Source: Proteles cristata cristata (Eukaryota; Chordata; Mammalia; Carnivora; Hyaenidae). Taken from it: a DNA stretch of 64,000 bases. Both the position numbers and the translations under genes were made by a program. The notes under the pieces are model-generated. The model saw only the letters and a program-made list of their open reading frames with translations. It was not told where the DNA came from and did no database searches. Where the stretch lies: NCBI GenBank assembly GCA_017311185.1, contig JAESUZ010005464.1, positions 235,001 to 299,000 on the forward strand. The letters run 5' to 3'. Of the stretch, positions 23,493 to 35,868 are shown in pieces. Each line of letters opens with the position of its first letter. Position 1 is the first letter of the stretch.

Positions 23493-23690
23493 GGGTGCCT
23501 GGGTGGCTCAGTCGGGTAAGCGTCTACCTTTGGCTCAGGTCATGATCTCAGTTTGTGAGTTCGAGCCCCACGTCGGGCTCTGTGCTGACAGCTCAGAGCC
23601 TGGAGCCTGCTTCTGATTGTCTCCCTCTGCCCCTCCTCTGCTTCCATTCTGTCTCTCTCTCAAAGATAAATATTAAAAAAAAAAAAAAAA
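23493..23690 (+). mobile_element. CanSINE
   Basis: Head GGGTGCCTGGGTGGCTCAG, B-box GTTCGAGCCCC and a pure A tail of about 17. The target-site duplication is AGACAAAGTCGGACACCA versus AGACAAAGTAAGGCACCA. Confidence 0.93.
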
Positions 23691-24520
23691 AGACAAAGTA
23701 AGGCACCAAAGCAGGTAAGGGAACCAATGCTCGGCTTTCTTACTGAGAGTGCTCAATGGCAGAGACCAGGCCCTTGACCTATTTTGTGTTCATTTAAATC
23801 ACAAGTCCAGCTCCCAGTACCAGAAGAAGGGTTAGTTATGGTGAGATGGTCTGATTTTTTTTTTAATTTCAGTAAAAACAGGTGGACTTTTAAGAATACC
23901 ACACACAATAACAAAACAACTCAGTTACTATAGCATGTAACTAAGGCACAGATTCCTTACTCTGAAAATTGGCAATCAAAGGAAAGAATTAAGCAGTGAT
24001 CATTCCTTTTCTATGCAAATCGGATTTCAGCATAACCAGATTGCACTGGTTGGTGAAGGAAAGTTCTTTACAGAATTCTTGCTACGAAAGGTGAAGGGAA
24101 GTTTGACTTGGAAAAGCTTAATTTTGTGGCCCCCAAATAAAAGAATGGCTTCAAGCGACTGTCATCCATGGATGCAATCATTAGACCATTAGAATATCGA
24201 TGGGGAAGGTCACATTGAGGGAATCATCTGCCATCGCTGGATCCCACTAAAAGTGGGACACCCATTAGGTGCCCCCTGATGTGATGCAGTTAGAGGTACA
24301 CAGCGTCACCTATGAGCTATGGTTACCTAAGAGTCGAATTGGAACTCAATCAAGCCCTCTTAAAAGTTTACAGAAAACATAGGGGATAGAGGAACAAACT
24401 AAATGATACCACAAGAAAGCAGATTTAGAATGAGGCTTTCTTCAGCAAGATAGTGGCATGGGGAAGAAAAGGAGGTGGCAAGTAAGAGGTATGTAAATAG
24501 ATATCTAAATGTTACAACCT

Positions 24521-24752
24521 GGGGCACCTTGGTGGCTCAGTTGATTAAGCATCTGACTCTTTATCACAGCTCAGGTCATGATCTCATGGTTCATGAGATC
24601 AAGCCCTGCATTGGGCTCTGCACTGACAGCACAGAGCCTGCTTGGGATTCTGTTTCCCTCTCTCTCTGCCCCTCCTCAACTCACACAGTCTCTCTGTTTC
24701 TCTCTCTCTCTCAAAATAAATAAACACTGTTAAAAATTTTTAATTTAATTTA
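24521..24752 (+). mobile_element. CanSINE
   Basis: Head GGGGCACCTTGGTGGCTCAG, TC stretch and AAAATAAATAAACA. The flanks AAATGTTACAACCT and AAAAGTTACATCTT are a diverged target-site duplication. Confidence 0.9.
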
Positions 24753-24996
24753 AAAGTTACATCTTATTTCGATTATTTAAATAAACTACCCATAACAGAC
24801 TTTATTGAGAGAATGGAGAAATTTGAATACAGTTTGGGTATTAGATGATATTAGTGGATTATTAAGTTTGTTAGACTGTGACAGTGACTTGTGGTTATAT
24901 AAGAAAATTTCCATATTTGTAGAATGTCCATAATTTATTCTGAAGTATGTAAGGGGTAAAATGACAATTTCTAGGATTTACCTAAAAATCTTATTG

Positions 24997-25120
24997 AGGG
25001 GGGCACCTGGGTGGCTCAGTTGCTTAAGCATCCTACTTCTGATTTCAGCTTAGATCATGATCTCACAGTTCATGGGATCGAACCCTGTTATCAGCACGGA
25101 GCCTGCTTGGGATTCTCTCT

Positions 25121-25151
<31 letters not shown>

Positions 25152-25229
25152 CCGCCCCCCCCAATCTCTCTCTGCCCCTCCACCGGTCACATGCACACAT
25201 GTTTTTTCAAAATAAATAAAAACCTTTAA
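24997..25229 (+). mobile_element. CanSINE with expanded CT tract
   Basis: Head GGGGGCACCTGGGTGGCTCAG. A (CT)n run at about 25117-25151 is followed by a C-run. AAAAATCTTA flanks both sides. Confidence 0.9.
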
Positions 25230-25385
25230 AAAAATCTTAATAGGAAAAAAAAAAGGAGGGAAAGAGAAACAAGTGTGGCAAATTTTTGATTCATTGTTAA
25301 ATTGGCACGATGGAACATATATATGTCAGGTTACTTAATATTCTCTCTGCTTGAAATTTTTCATGCTAAAAATATTAAGGAAAAG

Positions 25386-26303
25386 AATAACAGATCTCTC
25401 AGAGGTGCTAGTGTGTAGATCCACGGGGCTATGACTAGAAAAAGGCCATTATCTGATGATCAAAAAAATGTTATTTTTTTCCTTACATTTTAAAGATACC
25501 CTTTTTTAAAAGAAATATTTGTTTTGTTAGCTTTTGGGGGTTAGTCACTAGAAACCAATTCCATTGAGTTACATCAAGCAACTGGAGGGAAATTTGGGTA
25601 ACAAATAGTCTCTGGTGGGAAAGTGAATGCTGATCTTAGCCAGAATAACTTGCTTTCTTCAGCATCTACAGCGGTTGATCTCCAGGGACTTATCTGGCTA
25701 CATGTGTTTTTCACATTTATTAGTGAAATTGGAGATTCAAGAATAAAACACAGCCCTCAGGAACATTTTGTTAATTTGTGACACGCTAGAGATTTTTTAG
25801 CCCATAAAGCAAATGAACGAGTTCCGTGGGGGCATAACTCTTATTTTCACCCTGGAAGGCAGTAAAGACCCACTGTATTTATTAAGCACTTAGAGAATGG
25901 AAAATGAATAGGGCTATGAAAACAGAAAAATATACCCACACTATTGCTCTTAATAGTGTAATTTTTTTATTGGTCTGTTCTGAAGGAAAACCCATCAGAT
26001 GAAAATTTAATAGTAAAGATAGACCTCTGTATCATATTTGACTGTTTTATCTTGGATAAGAATTTAATTCACTGCCAATATACAGTTGCTTTGTTTCTGT
26101 CAAACAGGCTGGATTAGGTTGGGGAAACTCACCTCTCCTTTTTGGCAGGGCTGGAGATTTGGAAATGAACAGACCAGACACTTGATTCAGGATCTTCTTT
26201 CTAGGTGGCCGCAGGGCCTAAGTGGATGTTCTGGTGCAAACAGCACTCCGTGTGAGCTTACATGCGGGGATATTTCTAACAGACTTTAAAAATACTTAGC
26301 TGT
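25386..26303. other. Non-coding stretch, nothing recognised
   Basis: AT-rich, no gene or repeat supported. Confidence 0.45.
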
Positions 26304-26523
26304 GGGGCGCCTGGGTGGCTCAGTCGGTTAAGCGTCCGACTTCGGCTCAGGTCATGATCTCGTGGTTAACAGGTTCGATCCCTGCATCGGGTTCTGTGCT
26401 GACAGCTCAGAACCTAGAGCCTATTTCAGATTCTGTGTCTTCCTGTCTCTCTGCCCCTTGCCCACTCATGTTCTGTCTCTCTCTGTCTCAAAAATAAATA
26501 AACTATAAAATAAATAAATAAGT
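26304..26523 (+). mobile_element. CanSINE, near-consensus head
   Basis: Head GGGGCGCCTGGGTGGCTCAG and GTCGGTTAAGCGTCCGAC. The flank AAATACTTAGCTG is echoed by AAATACTCACCTG at 26524. Confidence 0.93.
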
Positions 26524-26537
26524 AAATACTCACCTGC

Positions 26538-26746
26538 TGGGGCACCCAGGTGGCTCATTCAGTTGAGCATCCAACTCTTCATCTCAGCTCAGGTCATGAT
26601 CTCCTAGTTTGTGAGTTCGAGCCCCACGTTGGGCTCTGCACTGACAGCACAGAGCCAGCTTGGGATTCTGTCTCTCTCCTCTCTGCCTGCCACATGCACT
26701 CTCTCAAAATAAATTTAAAAAATAAACTTTAAAAATTAAAAATAAC
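26538..26746 (+). mobile_element. CanSINE, second insertion 14 bases downstream
   Basis: Head GGGGCACCCAGGTGGCTCAT and B-box GTTCGAGCCCC. The target-site duplication ATACTCACCTGC is at 26526-26537 and 26747-26758, overlapping the flank of the preceding SINE. Confidence 0.93.
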
Positions 26747-26758
26747 ATACTCACCTGC

Positions 26759-29700
26759 ACAGGTGGCATGGGGACAGAACAGGCTAGTCCTCACACTGAA
26801 AAAGTCTGGATGAAGCCAATACTCCAACAGATGGGGGCTGTGTGAGATGCAGGGATTGATGTCAAGATGCGTGGTCAGCTGGGCCAGGCAGTGAAAGGAG
26901 CAAGGGCAAAGAGGGGGCATATGCTCCCATGAAGACAAAGTAACTGCTCAGAGACTCCTTTGAAGGAGTTCGTTGACTGCTTGCCATCGAGGTAGGTAGG
27001 ACGTAAGAAAGAGGCCTCGTTCCCTGCCAGTATCGTGATGAACAAGAATCCAGGATACACTGTGGAGAGATTAAGTGAGAAAGTGATCTTGGGTAACTAA
27101 GCCCTTGGCTGTGTGTTGCTTTTTTGTGTGCTTGTTTGTATCTTGATTTAAAAGACCAGACCCATTTATTTTCGGGAAGCACTAAAAAAGAAGCTGTGGC
27201 TTGTCTCTGCATGTATGAGTATACGTGTGAGTGTATGTAGCATAACAGAGACGAAGGGCCGAGAAGAGTCATTCCAGGGGGATGTTTTTGGGCTTTTTAG
27301 CTATATTTACACAAGACTGTCAAAGCAGATGTCAGCGGCTGTGCTTCCGTGAGATGTTCGCTTAGGTAGCAAGGAGGGCTATAGAGGGGATGAGCCAGGC
27401 AAGGGGTCTGGAAGGAACCTCTCACACCCTCCCTGGCCCCCAGCTGTTGTAAGCTGACCCTGCTGCACCACAGTCTTAAAGTGCTGTCCCTTACCAAGTG
27501 CCTTCCACATTCCAGCCATACACCTATCCCAGGGCCTCAGCGTCAGGGAGGAAAATGAGGCTTAGGGCCAAGTATGTCTCTTCCATTGATAATTGCTGGG
27601 TGGCGTTAAAGGCCAGCGCCCTGTCCCCTTCCCTCCACCATCCCAGAGTGCTTCTGGCCCCAAAGCCAAAGGTGTACAAAGGCAACGCAAAGACACCGAG
27701 GGCCTGTGACACATCTCTAGACCACATGTGAAAGAACCGTGGAATTTGGGGGGTTTTTGGTATTATGAAGCACATGATAGGGAGTTCCTCTGTCATGCCA
27801 AAGCCAGAGCTGAAAAACAGAATCCAGAGAGTTTTCATCTTTACTCTGCATGTGCCTTAATATTCCTCATCAAGCCAGGTAACACGAGTTAACCTTGCAC
27901 CAAAGCCAAGGGTAATGCAGCCAAGTCTCTTGGGACCTCAAGGGCCTGGAGGCGCTGCAGCAAGGCCTGGGCCCCCAGAACCTGGCAGAATGTAGACGTT
28001 GGACATGACCCTGAGAGAAGGCAACACCACAGTCTCCCCATGGTCTTGGTGAAATGCAGATGGGGAAAGCCCCAAGGAACCCTGGCTGAAGATATGCTCT
28101 AGCAGGGGGAAGGCTGAGGCTGGGCACACCCGCATACCTAGCACTGGGCTGTTTGCCCAGAAGAGGGTGAGTGAGGTACAACTTCGAAGAGCCCCGAATC
28201 AACTTCTGTTACGGTGGGCGTTCACTTGGATGCTGGTAGAAAATGGGTCTGAGTGAAGCGACAGACCAAGGACTTCTGCTTCTTAGAGCGCAAGCGTATT
28301 CTGCTCTCATTTGTAGCTGAAACGTTTATTCCCTGTGTCCCCAGATATCCTGGTCTGCGCCCTATAACCTCCACGTTTTCCTTATGCTGGACAGGTAGCT
28401 GTTCGGCACGGGGCACACTGAATGTCATTTGAAGAACACGCTTTTCTTTTTCATCTCCCAGGGATGTCCCGTGAACGTCTTATTCTCTTTTGCCTGCTCC
28501 CTTCTATGGCTTTTAAACTTGTTTAAACTTTTCTGATGTGTCCTGGTTGCTCCCCAGTCCCCAGAACTCATCAGGGAGCCCTGCCCCACCCCTGGCCCCC
28601 CCTCGGGAAGCAGGGGTCTGTATCCTGAAACCAGTTGTTATTTACAAGTGTAATTCAGCTGTCGCTGTGTCTTTGAACACCCAGGGTAGTTGTGGGATTT
28701 TTAATTGCCATTTTCATCTATATAATTGCAATGAAATGAAAAAATAGATAGCCTCCAAAATCTGAATTAATTTTATGAGTACTTCTTGAGGGGAAAAAAA
28801 TTTGTATAAACACGATAATTGTTACTTGATTTGCCTTCAGCTGAACGAGAGGATTTTACCTGCCTGAAGAGTAAATTAGTAATTTTAAATGAAAATTTAA
28901 AAAAAGGCGAGTCTGATACTTCTGGTGCTTCTTGTGGCTGAGAATCAAAAGTAATAACATGGATGGAGAATCAAAAATAATAACAGGGAAATGATAAATC
29001 ACTCTGGGTATAACTTTCAAATAGGACACTGTGTGACTGGAACTCTCTGGATCCAACTTGCCTTAACGCTGGTCTGGGTTTTTTACCCCCCTTCATTCAT
29101 CAGTGGTGTTTACACTTTCCTCAAGAAAATGTCTTTACCCTCAAATCAAAACCTCCTTAATGCTCAGAAACAAGCATTTCGCCTGCTTACTCTGCTGTGC
29201 AAGTGTGACCGTGTACACACAAGCAGAACATAATGAGGACACAAAAAGGCAAGTATTTTTTTGTTGTTGTTTAATCCACTGGGCCAGCCCGTGTGGCAGT
29301 GTGCACACTCATGAAGCGCCTGACGGACATGTTCATAAAGACCTGGACGGTCACTTTATTTGGAATGACAAACCCTCCGCTCCACATAATGAGGTCAGTG
29401 AAGCATCCAGAAAAGAAACGTGTAATTCGGTAGCGTGGGTCTGTAAGCACAGCCCTGCCGAGGCTATTTCAGTTTAATGAAGCAGCTACTTTGCTGCCAC
29501 ACACTCTTAGTGAATAGCCTCCTTGGCGTGTTTTTGAAAACTTAAAATGTTGCTGGTAATCGTGCCCCAGCAATCTCCCTGGAGACCCTTTGTGCCCTGT
29601 CCTCAGAAGAAATATGCCACTTTTATGTGTTAATGGTTTTGAAATTAGTCATTTGGTCCATTTTCATTGGAAAGGAAGGTCGGTGTGTGTGATTTCCCGC

Positions 29701-31141
29701 CTGCTTTCATTTTCTCTGAACATTCTGGAGACTCCCAAGTCAGTTCATCAGGCATACAGGGCACTGTCTGGTTATAACATGCCTCAAACGCCGGGGAAAT
29801 GTTCTATCAAAGAGCATTCCTATTCTCAGAGACTGTTCTTTGAATTCAGAGTCTCAGAGTCTCCCTCAGAGGGGAAAGTTCCTGGACAAGCCATTATTGC
29901 TTTTTTGTTTGTTCGTTTCAATCACCAGCTGACTTGTACTGTCTGCTCATTGGTCTCATCAGAGGAGGCCTTGCCCCCTGAATATGCAGCCCCTCTCGGA
30001 AGGTGACGGGACATCTTAGAGATGCTTCCTGAGGCAGGTTTTGCTCCCGTAAAACTGAGGTCCACCTTCCAAATCCCCGACCAGGGTAAAGGATGTGCAG
30101 TTCTCTGGGAGCGGAAAGCCATCTAGCCAGTTGTACATTTCCATCCTCCCTGCACCCCGCAGATTTGGGGCAGTTTCCCCTGAGTCAGCAGAGGTGTGAT
30201 TGCCAGGAGAAAGATGCCTTGACCTCACGGCTCTGCAGCCCTGAAGAGGGTCCGGGGAACACTCCTCAAGAGATGCAAAGCCTGGCTTGAAATGCCTGGA
30301 CCCTAACCATCAGCAACGTCAAAGGACTACCTAGTAATCTCAAAACATGTTTCTCTGAGCAGATAAAACAATGACTACATTTGCTTCTTGGATTTGCTTT
30401 GTTGACTGACTCTGGTTATGCTCTAGAAGAGCACCCTTCTAGAACATACTGAGACCTGAGGGGCCTACTCCTTAAAAATCTCAGGCATTATCAGGATTGA
30501 ATTTAGAGGTCCATTCTTGCCACATACTGCCTCTCCAGACTTGGGCTTGCTCAGTCCACTGCCCGGGCAGCCTTCCTGACCAGGTTAGTGCCAGCTAACA
30601 CGCTCTTATTTTCACCTTTAAACCCCATGGTAATTCGTACACCCAAACAGACTTGCCAACATAACAGATTGCTCCCCCAAACAGTCTTGTCCTAAAGCTA
30701 AAAGACTCAAGTTGACTTGCCACTGAAAATACAGTTCTGATCAAAGCAGGCCTGAAAAAGGCACTTGGGGGGTGGCTTGCATTTTACTTTCTAGTACGCT
30801 TATCACATGCTACATAAGCTAAGATGATAACAAATAAACCCAAGTATCTCAAACAAAATAGCAGGTTTTCGTCGTATACCTTCACGAAACATTCTCACGG
30901 ACAAGCGAAAACCTGTGTTCGGGGTCTGAAGGAGACAGGGCTGAGGAGGAGAAGGGGACATACAGGGAAGAGGGTCCCTCTGTGCTCTGTCACCAAGAGA
31001 GATGGAACGGTACCACGTCAGGGCTCAAGCAGCATCCAAAAGTACAGCTTGGTGGAAACTGACCAGTCGCGGGGGAAGGTAGTTTTTAAAGAGAGAAACA
31101 AGATGCAACTCAGCGTAGAAAAAGAGCAGGAGTGAAGGTGA
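26759..31141. other. Repeat-poor non-coding stretch (4.4 kb) upstream of MARCHF3
   Basis: I find no SINE, L1 or other transposon signature in this span, unlike the rest of the window. Open frames of up to 138 codons (29590-30006) exist on both strands with no recognisable domain. Such clean stretches next to a gene are often conserved non-coding DNA, but conservation cannot be judged from one sequence. Confidence 0.45.
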
Positions 31142-31390
31142 CCGTGGCAAGAATCCCCTGCTAACATGACTCATCCCAGCTTACAAAGCATGTTCACATG
31201 TATTATCTTCGGCCTCACAAGCAGCCCCCATCAAGTGGCTCAGGAAGTAGTAGTACCTTTATTCTAAATATGCAAGAAATCTCAGCAAAGCCTGAGAGGC
31301 TGAGTGATTTCCCTCGGTGAGTGATGAGCCAAGGCGCAGAGGTGGGTGTCCTGCCTCCGAGAACAGAGCTTTCTCCCGTAACTCAGGGAG
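31142..31390 (-). mobile_element. MIR SINE, antisense
   Basis: AGCTTACAAAGCATGTTCACATGTATTATC, CTTTATTCTAAATATGCAAGAAATCTCAG and CTGAGTGATTTCCCTCGG...GTGATGAGCCAAGG follow the reversed MIR order. Confidence 0.65.
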
Positions 31391-32398
31391 GTTCTGGGGG
31401 CTGCTGGGGCCAGGGGGCTGAGGAGGTGAACAGAGGGCCCCTGCCTTCCCCTCCCCCACGCCCTCCGGCCGCATCTTCATGGTGCCAGCCGTGTTCCCAT
31501 GGAAATCGCTTACCAAAGGCAGACTGTTCAGAAACATGGCAGCAATTAGCCGCAGCCTGGTTGGGTCCTTGCTTTGGTAAAACCTCTACTGTCCTTTAAT
31601 GGGGTCACAGTTTAACAGACAGGCCTTTTTTTTATCTTAACAATGGTCTCATCAGGTTTTCATTCATTTAGCCACTCCCTCCTCTTTTGCCGGCTCCCTC
31701 TCCCGCACCCAGTGCCATCCTTTTCACCGTGTGCAGATGGATTTGGCCGATGCAAAATCATGTTGTATTCACAGCCTCAGAAAGAAAGAATACAAGGTGT
31801 TAAGCCTGGCCAACAAAGGACCTGTCCTACCAGTGCAATCTGATGTTCAAGTTTACACAGACACACCGCCCCCCACGGGCACTGTGGTTTTGTCCTGAAC
31901 AATCCCAGGCAGCAGAATTCTTGGGTGAACGAGGATGACACGTTCCCACAAGAGCAGCAGTGTTGACATGAAAGGGGTCGAATTGGCACTTGAAATTTTG
32001 CAGAAAGATCAGTGGAAGCCCAGCGAGGCTACAAACCGACAGCTCAGCTCTTTGTAGCATCCACAGCAACAGCCTGCTGTTTTCCCAGGTGGCCGTGAAG
32101 GAGACAGGGAAATGCAGTGGGCCATTTGTCACTGCCCCCAGTGCAACATATGTATACCAGTTGGTGCATGCAGCCTACAGAGACCCACTCCTGCCCCAGG
32201 TCTGGCCTAGGTCTTTGCGCTTCCTTTTGACCAAGGGTGGGGAGAAAGTGCTCGCTTCTCTCTCCTCCACCTGGGGAGAAGACTAGATCCACTCTGGTAG
32301 GGTCGGAACCAACTTAGCCCTTCCCCCCCATGATCTCGGGTGCTCATGCTCTGCATAATCCCTTCTATCCAGTTTTCAATTCAAGATATGATCTTTTA
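31391..32398. other. Non-coding stretch, nothing recognised
   Basis: Open frames overlap on both strands (for example 31827-32132 and 31990-32286). No domain seen. Confidence 0.45.
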
Positions 32399-32630
32399 GG
32401 GGCACCTGGATGGCTCAGTGGGTTAAGCATCCAACTCTTGATTTTGGCTCAGGTCATGATCTCGTGTTGGTGGGATCAAGCCCCACCTCAGGTTCCATGC
32501 TGAGCATCCCTGGAGCCTGCTTAAGATTCTCTGTCTCTCTCCCTTCCTCTCTCTCTGCCCCTCCCCTGCTTGTGCTCTGTCTCTCTCAAAATAAATAAGT
32601 AAACATTTAAAAACAAACAAACAAATAAAA
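32399..32630 (+). mobile_element. CanSINE
   Basis: Head GGGGCACCTGGATGGCTCAG, TC stretch, AAAATAAATAAG and an A-rich tail with CAAA units. Confidence 0.92.
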
Positions 32631-33790
32631 GACACGGTCTCTTAGAAGTGTGGGAATGCATCATGGGCATGCCAGGTTTTGTACCTCAAGATTTTTATTC
32701 TGATGTGTGGTGGTCCGTGAATATGGTGGTGTATCTTCAGTGAGTGCTAGACTGAAGGGTCATGTTAGTCAGGTCCCAAGTTGGGTTCAGGGCTGGCTTG
32801 CAGGAGAAGGTAACGTAGAGGAGCCTTCCGTCCTTTATGCTCAGCCTCGTGCCCAGCACCCACTCTGAATGAAATGAGCTGATCAGACAGCTGATGATCC
32901 CTTTTGCCTTTGACAAGAGAAATGAAATGAAGTATATTATCCAGAAGTGAAATTACAGATATAAAAAAAGTTTAAAGGGAACTCTACTTCTCAAATTGTT
33001 TTAAGGGCATTTTGTTGCAGATTTAGGTCATATATTTAGAATTGCTTCCTTCGATGAGAACTTAATCTGGATTATAAGTGAACCAACTTGACGACATTGT
33101 GTGCCTGAGTGATGTCCCGTCACTAGAGTTAGCCTAATTACTCACAGCCTGGGTCTCATCTTCTCCCTGTGTGCATGTCTCCTCTGGCTCCTTCCCATGC
33201 CATCGAACGTTGGGAGGGAGTGTTTGGTCCTATGAGTTGAAGTTATGCAAAACCCAAAAATAGACTCTCAGAGTGCATCCAGACATAATGCTTCCATGCG
33301 GGAAGAAGGTCACTGTGTCTGCTTTTCCTGCCAACACACCCCTGGCTCTTAATCTATGGCTGCCTTGTGAGGCAAGATTGCTGTGCCAGGAAGTTGCACT
33401 TGGTGACTAGGAGGCATTATGAGAATTTAAAATCATGTCAATGGGGTTTTATAAGAGCAGGGACAGGGGAGGGGGATGAGAAAGAGTTTTAGACGTCGGT
33501 CTTTGAACATCCTTTTGTGCTGTGGCCTGAGATCTGCCATAACTCAATTATTTAAAAAAAAAAAAAAATCTGGCCTCTGTTACAAATCAACTCCTCCCTG
33601 TCAACCCTGCCAAAAATTAAAAAGACATCCACCCAGAAAATTTCCTGCGGTTATCCAACTGGTGGGATCATCTGTGAGTTGTGGTGTTTTCTTTGTACTT
33701 TTCCGTACTTCCTGTAACATACACTTCTGGCTTTTACAATAGTAAAAAAGAAAAAATAAGGCAACAAATCCTATTTAAAAAGCAAAACTA
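32631..33790. other. Non-coding stretch, nothing recognised
   Basis: Includes a poly-A run at 33554-33567. No gene supported. Confidence 0.45.
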
Positions 33791-34016
33791 GGAGCTCCTG
33801 GGTGGCTCAGTCAGTTAAACGTCAAACACTTGGTTTCAGCTCAGGTCATGATCTCATGGTTCGTGGATTCAGGCCCCACTTCAGGCTCGGACAGCACGGA
33901 GCCTGCTCGGGATTCTGTCTCTGTCTCTCTCTGCCCCTCCACTACTTATGCTTGAACTCCCTCTCTCTCTCTCTCTCAAAATAAATGAAGAAACTTTAAA
34001 TAATAATAATAATAAT
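33791..34016 (+). mobile_element. CanSINE with (AAT)n tail
   Basis: Head GGAGCTCCTGGGTGGCTCAG and a CT stretch. The tail has become a short TAA repeat. The target-site duplication is AAGC(A/G)AAACTA on both sides. Confidence 0.92.
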
Positions 34017-34027
34017 AAGCGAAACTA

Positions 34028-35629
34028 CACTAGCTGACTATCCAGGTGTGCCCTTGACTGCCCAGTGCCTTCTGGTTGGAAAGCCCACCAGAGAAGTGAC
34101 AACGACATGTAGGGAGCAGCCCTGCCTGTGCCCCCACTTCGGGCCTCGGACCAGGGTTGGTTGTCCACCACCCCGTCCCCACTGCCAGTTTCCAGAGGTC
34201 TCCCAGGAGAGGCCAGATCACAAACACTGAGACGGATGGTGACGGCCAAGGACAGGAATGAGAACATGCTGGAGCAAGGCCAGCCAGACACCTCAGCACA
34301 AGGAGAGGATTCCCTTCCTGTCCAGTTGTCCCCGATGGCCAGGCTCCTTGACATGTGCTTGTCAGGAGTGACAGAGTCAGTTCAAGTTCAGCTGCAAACA
34401 CCACGTTTGTATCCTAACAACGTCCAGCAGATGCACTTTGTTCTGGAAGTTGGGAAGATCCTCCTGTTTCCCAGATATGTAGGAGTCAAGAACTGTATAA
34501 TAAACAGGAGAAACAGCCAGGAGAAAGCAACCCGTTGAGGAATTCCAAAAATCCTCCTGGGGCTGTAGGATGGATTTATTTCAATTTGGGGCCTTTAATA
34601 CAGTCTGGTTATTGATGTGAACTCCATCCATCAACCAATTCTGCCTCTGTCTATAGAGTCTAGGCTGTGATGGGCTCAGGCACTTGAGATGAGCAGGCGG
34701 GCAGAAATAGCCATATTCCTAAAGGTGAGATGCAACTCCTGCAAGTTTCTATAACAATGTCTGTTTCTCATGCATCACGTGCAGACCTATTACTTACTGG
34801 ATGTGGTGGGGCTGCTCACACCAGTGGGTCTGAGTACTTTGTACTGGAGGTCTGGTTCAAGCCCCCGCCACAGCGACTGGGGACAGAATTCCTTCCAGGC
34901 TCTGTGACAGACAGACTGTGTGTCAGGGAGGGCAAAGCCCTTATTAAGAATGTTTTTTTATTAACAGGCCGTGGAGAGCTCATTCATCATCATTTCTTGC
35001 AGTTCTCTATGACAATGCAGTGTCCCTGGGTTTTAAGTATTCCACTAACAAAAAGTCAATTCTAATGTCTTGATTGTGATGTCCATTAGGAAAAAATATA
35101 ACAAGCTCATCCAACTAATCATTTCCCATGAATAACTGTTTAAGACAAGGCTAAAATAGGTTATGTTTTTAAAGGAAGTTGATTGTCAAGATATATTAAG
35201 TAGATAATTGTAGTATGGGACACAAATAAGGCAATAGTCAGAAACATGGTACGTTGATTGAATGATTCATTTCGGCAAATATTGTCCTAGGTGCTACTTG
35301 GCCAGTCTTTTTTTTTTTCCTTTCCCTTTCTCTCATTTTTTAATCTTAGCATCTCAGAATGAAGCTGAGTGGAGAATAAATTGCTTACAAGGAAAGAAAG
35401 AGTTGCAAGCGGTTTTAATAAAGATTCTAGTAACTTTGAGAGAGTGTCAACAAAGACTTATTGCTTCTCTGGCACAGAGCAGAACAACCGCTTATCTCCT
35501 CCTCAGATCCGGCTCCAGAGCCATCACGCCCTCCCCTCTCCAAGAGCAGGGATCCTAAATGTTTCTGTATACCACTATTTATGTATGCCCGCTATCTTGT
35601 TCATAACCACATCCACTGTTTCTCGTGGG

Positions 35630-35630
<1 letters not shown>
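34028..35630. other. Non-coding stretch upstream of the MARCHF3 coding exon
   Basis: No supported gene. The frames at 34030-34538 overlap on both strands. A short L2 3'-end remnant (TCATTTCGGCAAATATTGTCCTAGGTGC, antisense) lies near 35265-35300. Confidence 0.45.

Positions 35631-35631
<1 letters not shown>

Positions 35632-35664
<33 letters not shown>
35632..35664. repeat. (GT)16 microsatellite, 150 bases before the MARCHF3 exon
   Basis: GT run starting TCTGTGTG and ending TGTGCACG. Confidence 0.95.
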
Positions 35665-35665
<1 letters not shown>

Positions 35666-35800
35666 ACGTTACACGGTAACAAGATAATGCACTACGTCTG
35701 GGGTCCCCCTCTTATTTCTATTAAATATTGACACCAAGATATTGGTGGCCCGTAGTTCTCCATTTTCTATTAACCACCCTGCCCAAGTAAACTGTTTTCT

Positions 35801-35812
35801 GATCTCTCCTAG
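35801..35812 (+). promoter_or_regulatory. MARCHF3: Splice acceptor of the first MARCHF3 coding exon
   Basis: The pyrimidine-rich tract CTGTTTTCTGATCTCTCCTAG ends in AG at 35811-35812. The preceding non-coding exon was not found, so this acceptor is predicted from the tract and the position of the start codon. Confidence 0.75.
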
Positions 35813-35868
35813 ATGGAAATCCTGCATGAATGTGGAAGCCATTAGCAGAGTAATTGCTGTCTGTTACC
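35813..35868 (+). promoter_or_regulatory. MARCHF3: MARCHF3 5' UTR segment with three upstream AUGs
   Basis: Three ATGs precede the main start. The one at 35813 (exactly the first exon base) opens 10 codons and stops at TAG 35843-35845. The one at 35830 opens 7 codons and stops at TAA 35851-35853. The one at 35826 is out of frame with the protein, runs over the main start to the exon end (77 codons), and would stop after splicing at TGA 40734-40736 (80 codons in all). The main ATG has a stronger context (A at -3) than the one at 35826 (T at -3). Confidence 0.7.

Larger units (their letters stand above)
23900..25385 (+). mobile_element. Old LINE-like 3' region, interrupted by two SINEs
   Basis: The segments GGAGAAATTTGAATACAG, GTATTAGATGATATTAGTGG, TGTGGTTATATAAGAAAATT and AACAAGTGTGGCAAATTTTT, followed by TATTCTCTCTGCTTGAAATT, follow a known old L1-type 3' UTR. 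The upstream part (23900-24500) is less certain. Subfamily not assigned. Confidence 0.5.

Noticed and set aside
29590..30006. 138-codon open frame in the repeat-poor block
   Set aside because: No domain, signal or splice context recognised. Frames on the other strand cover the same bases.
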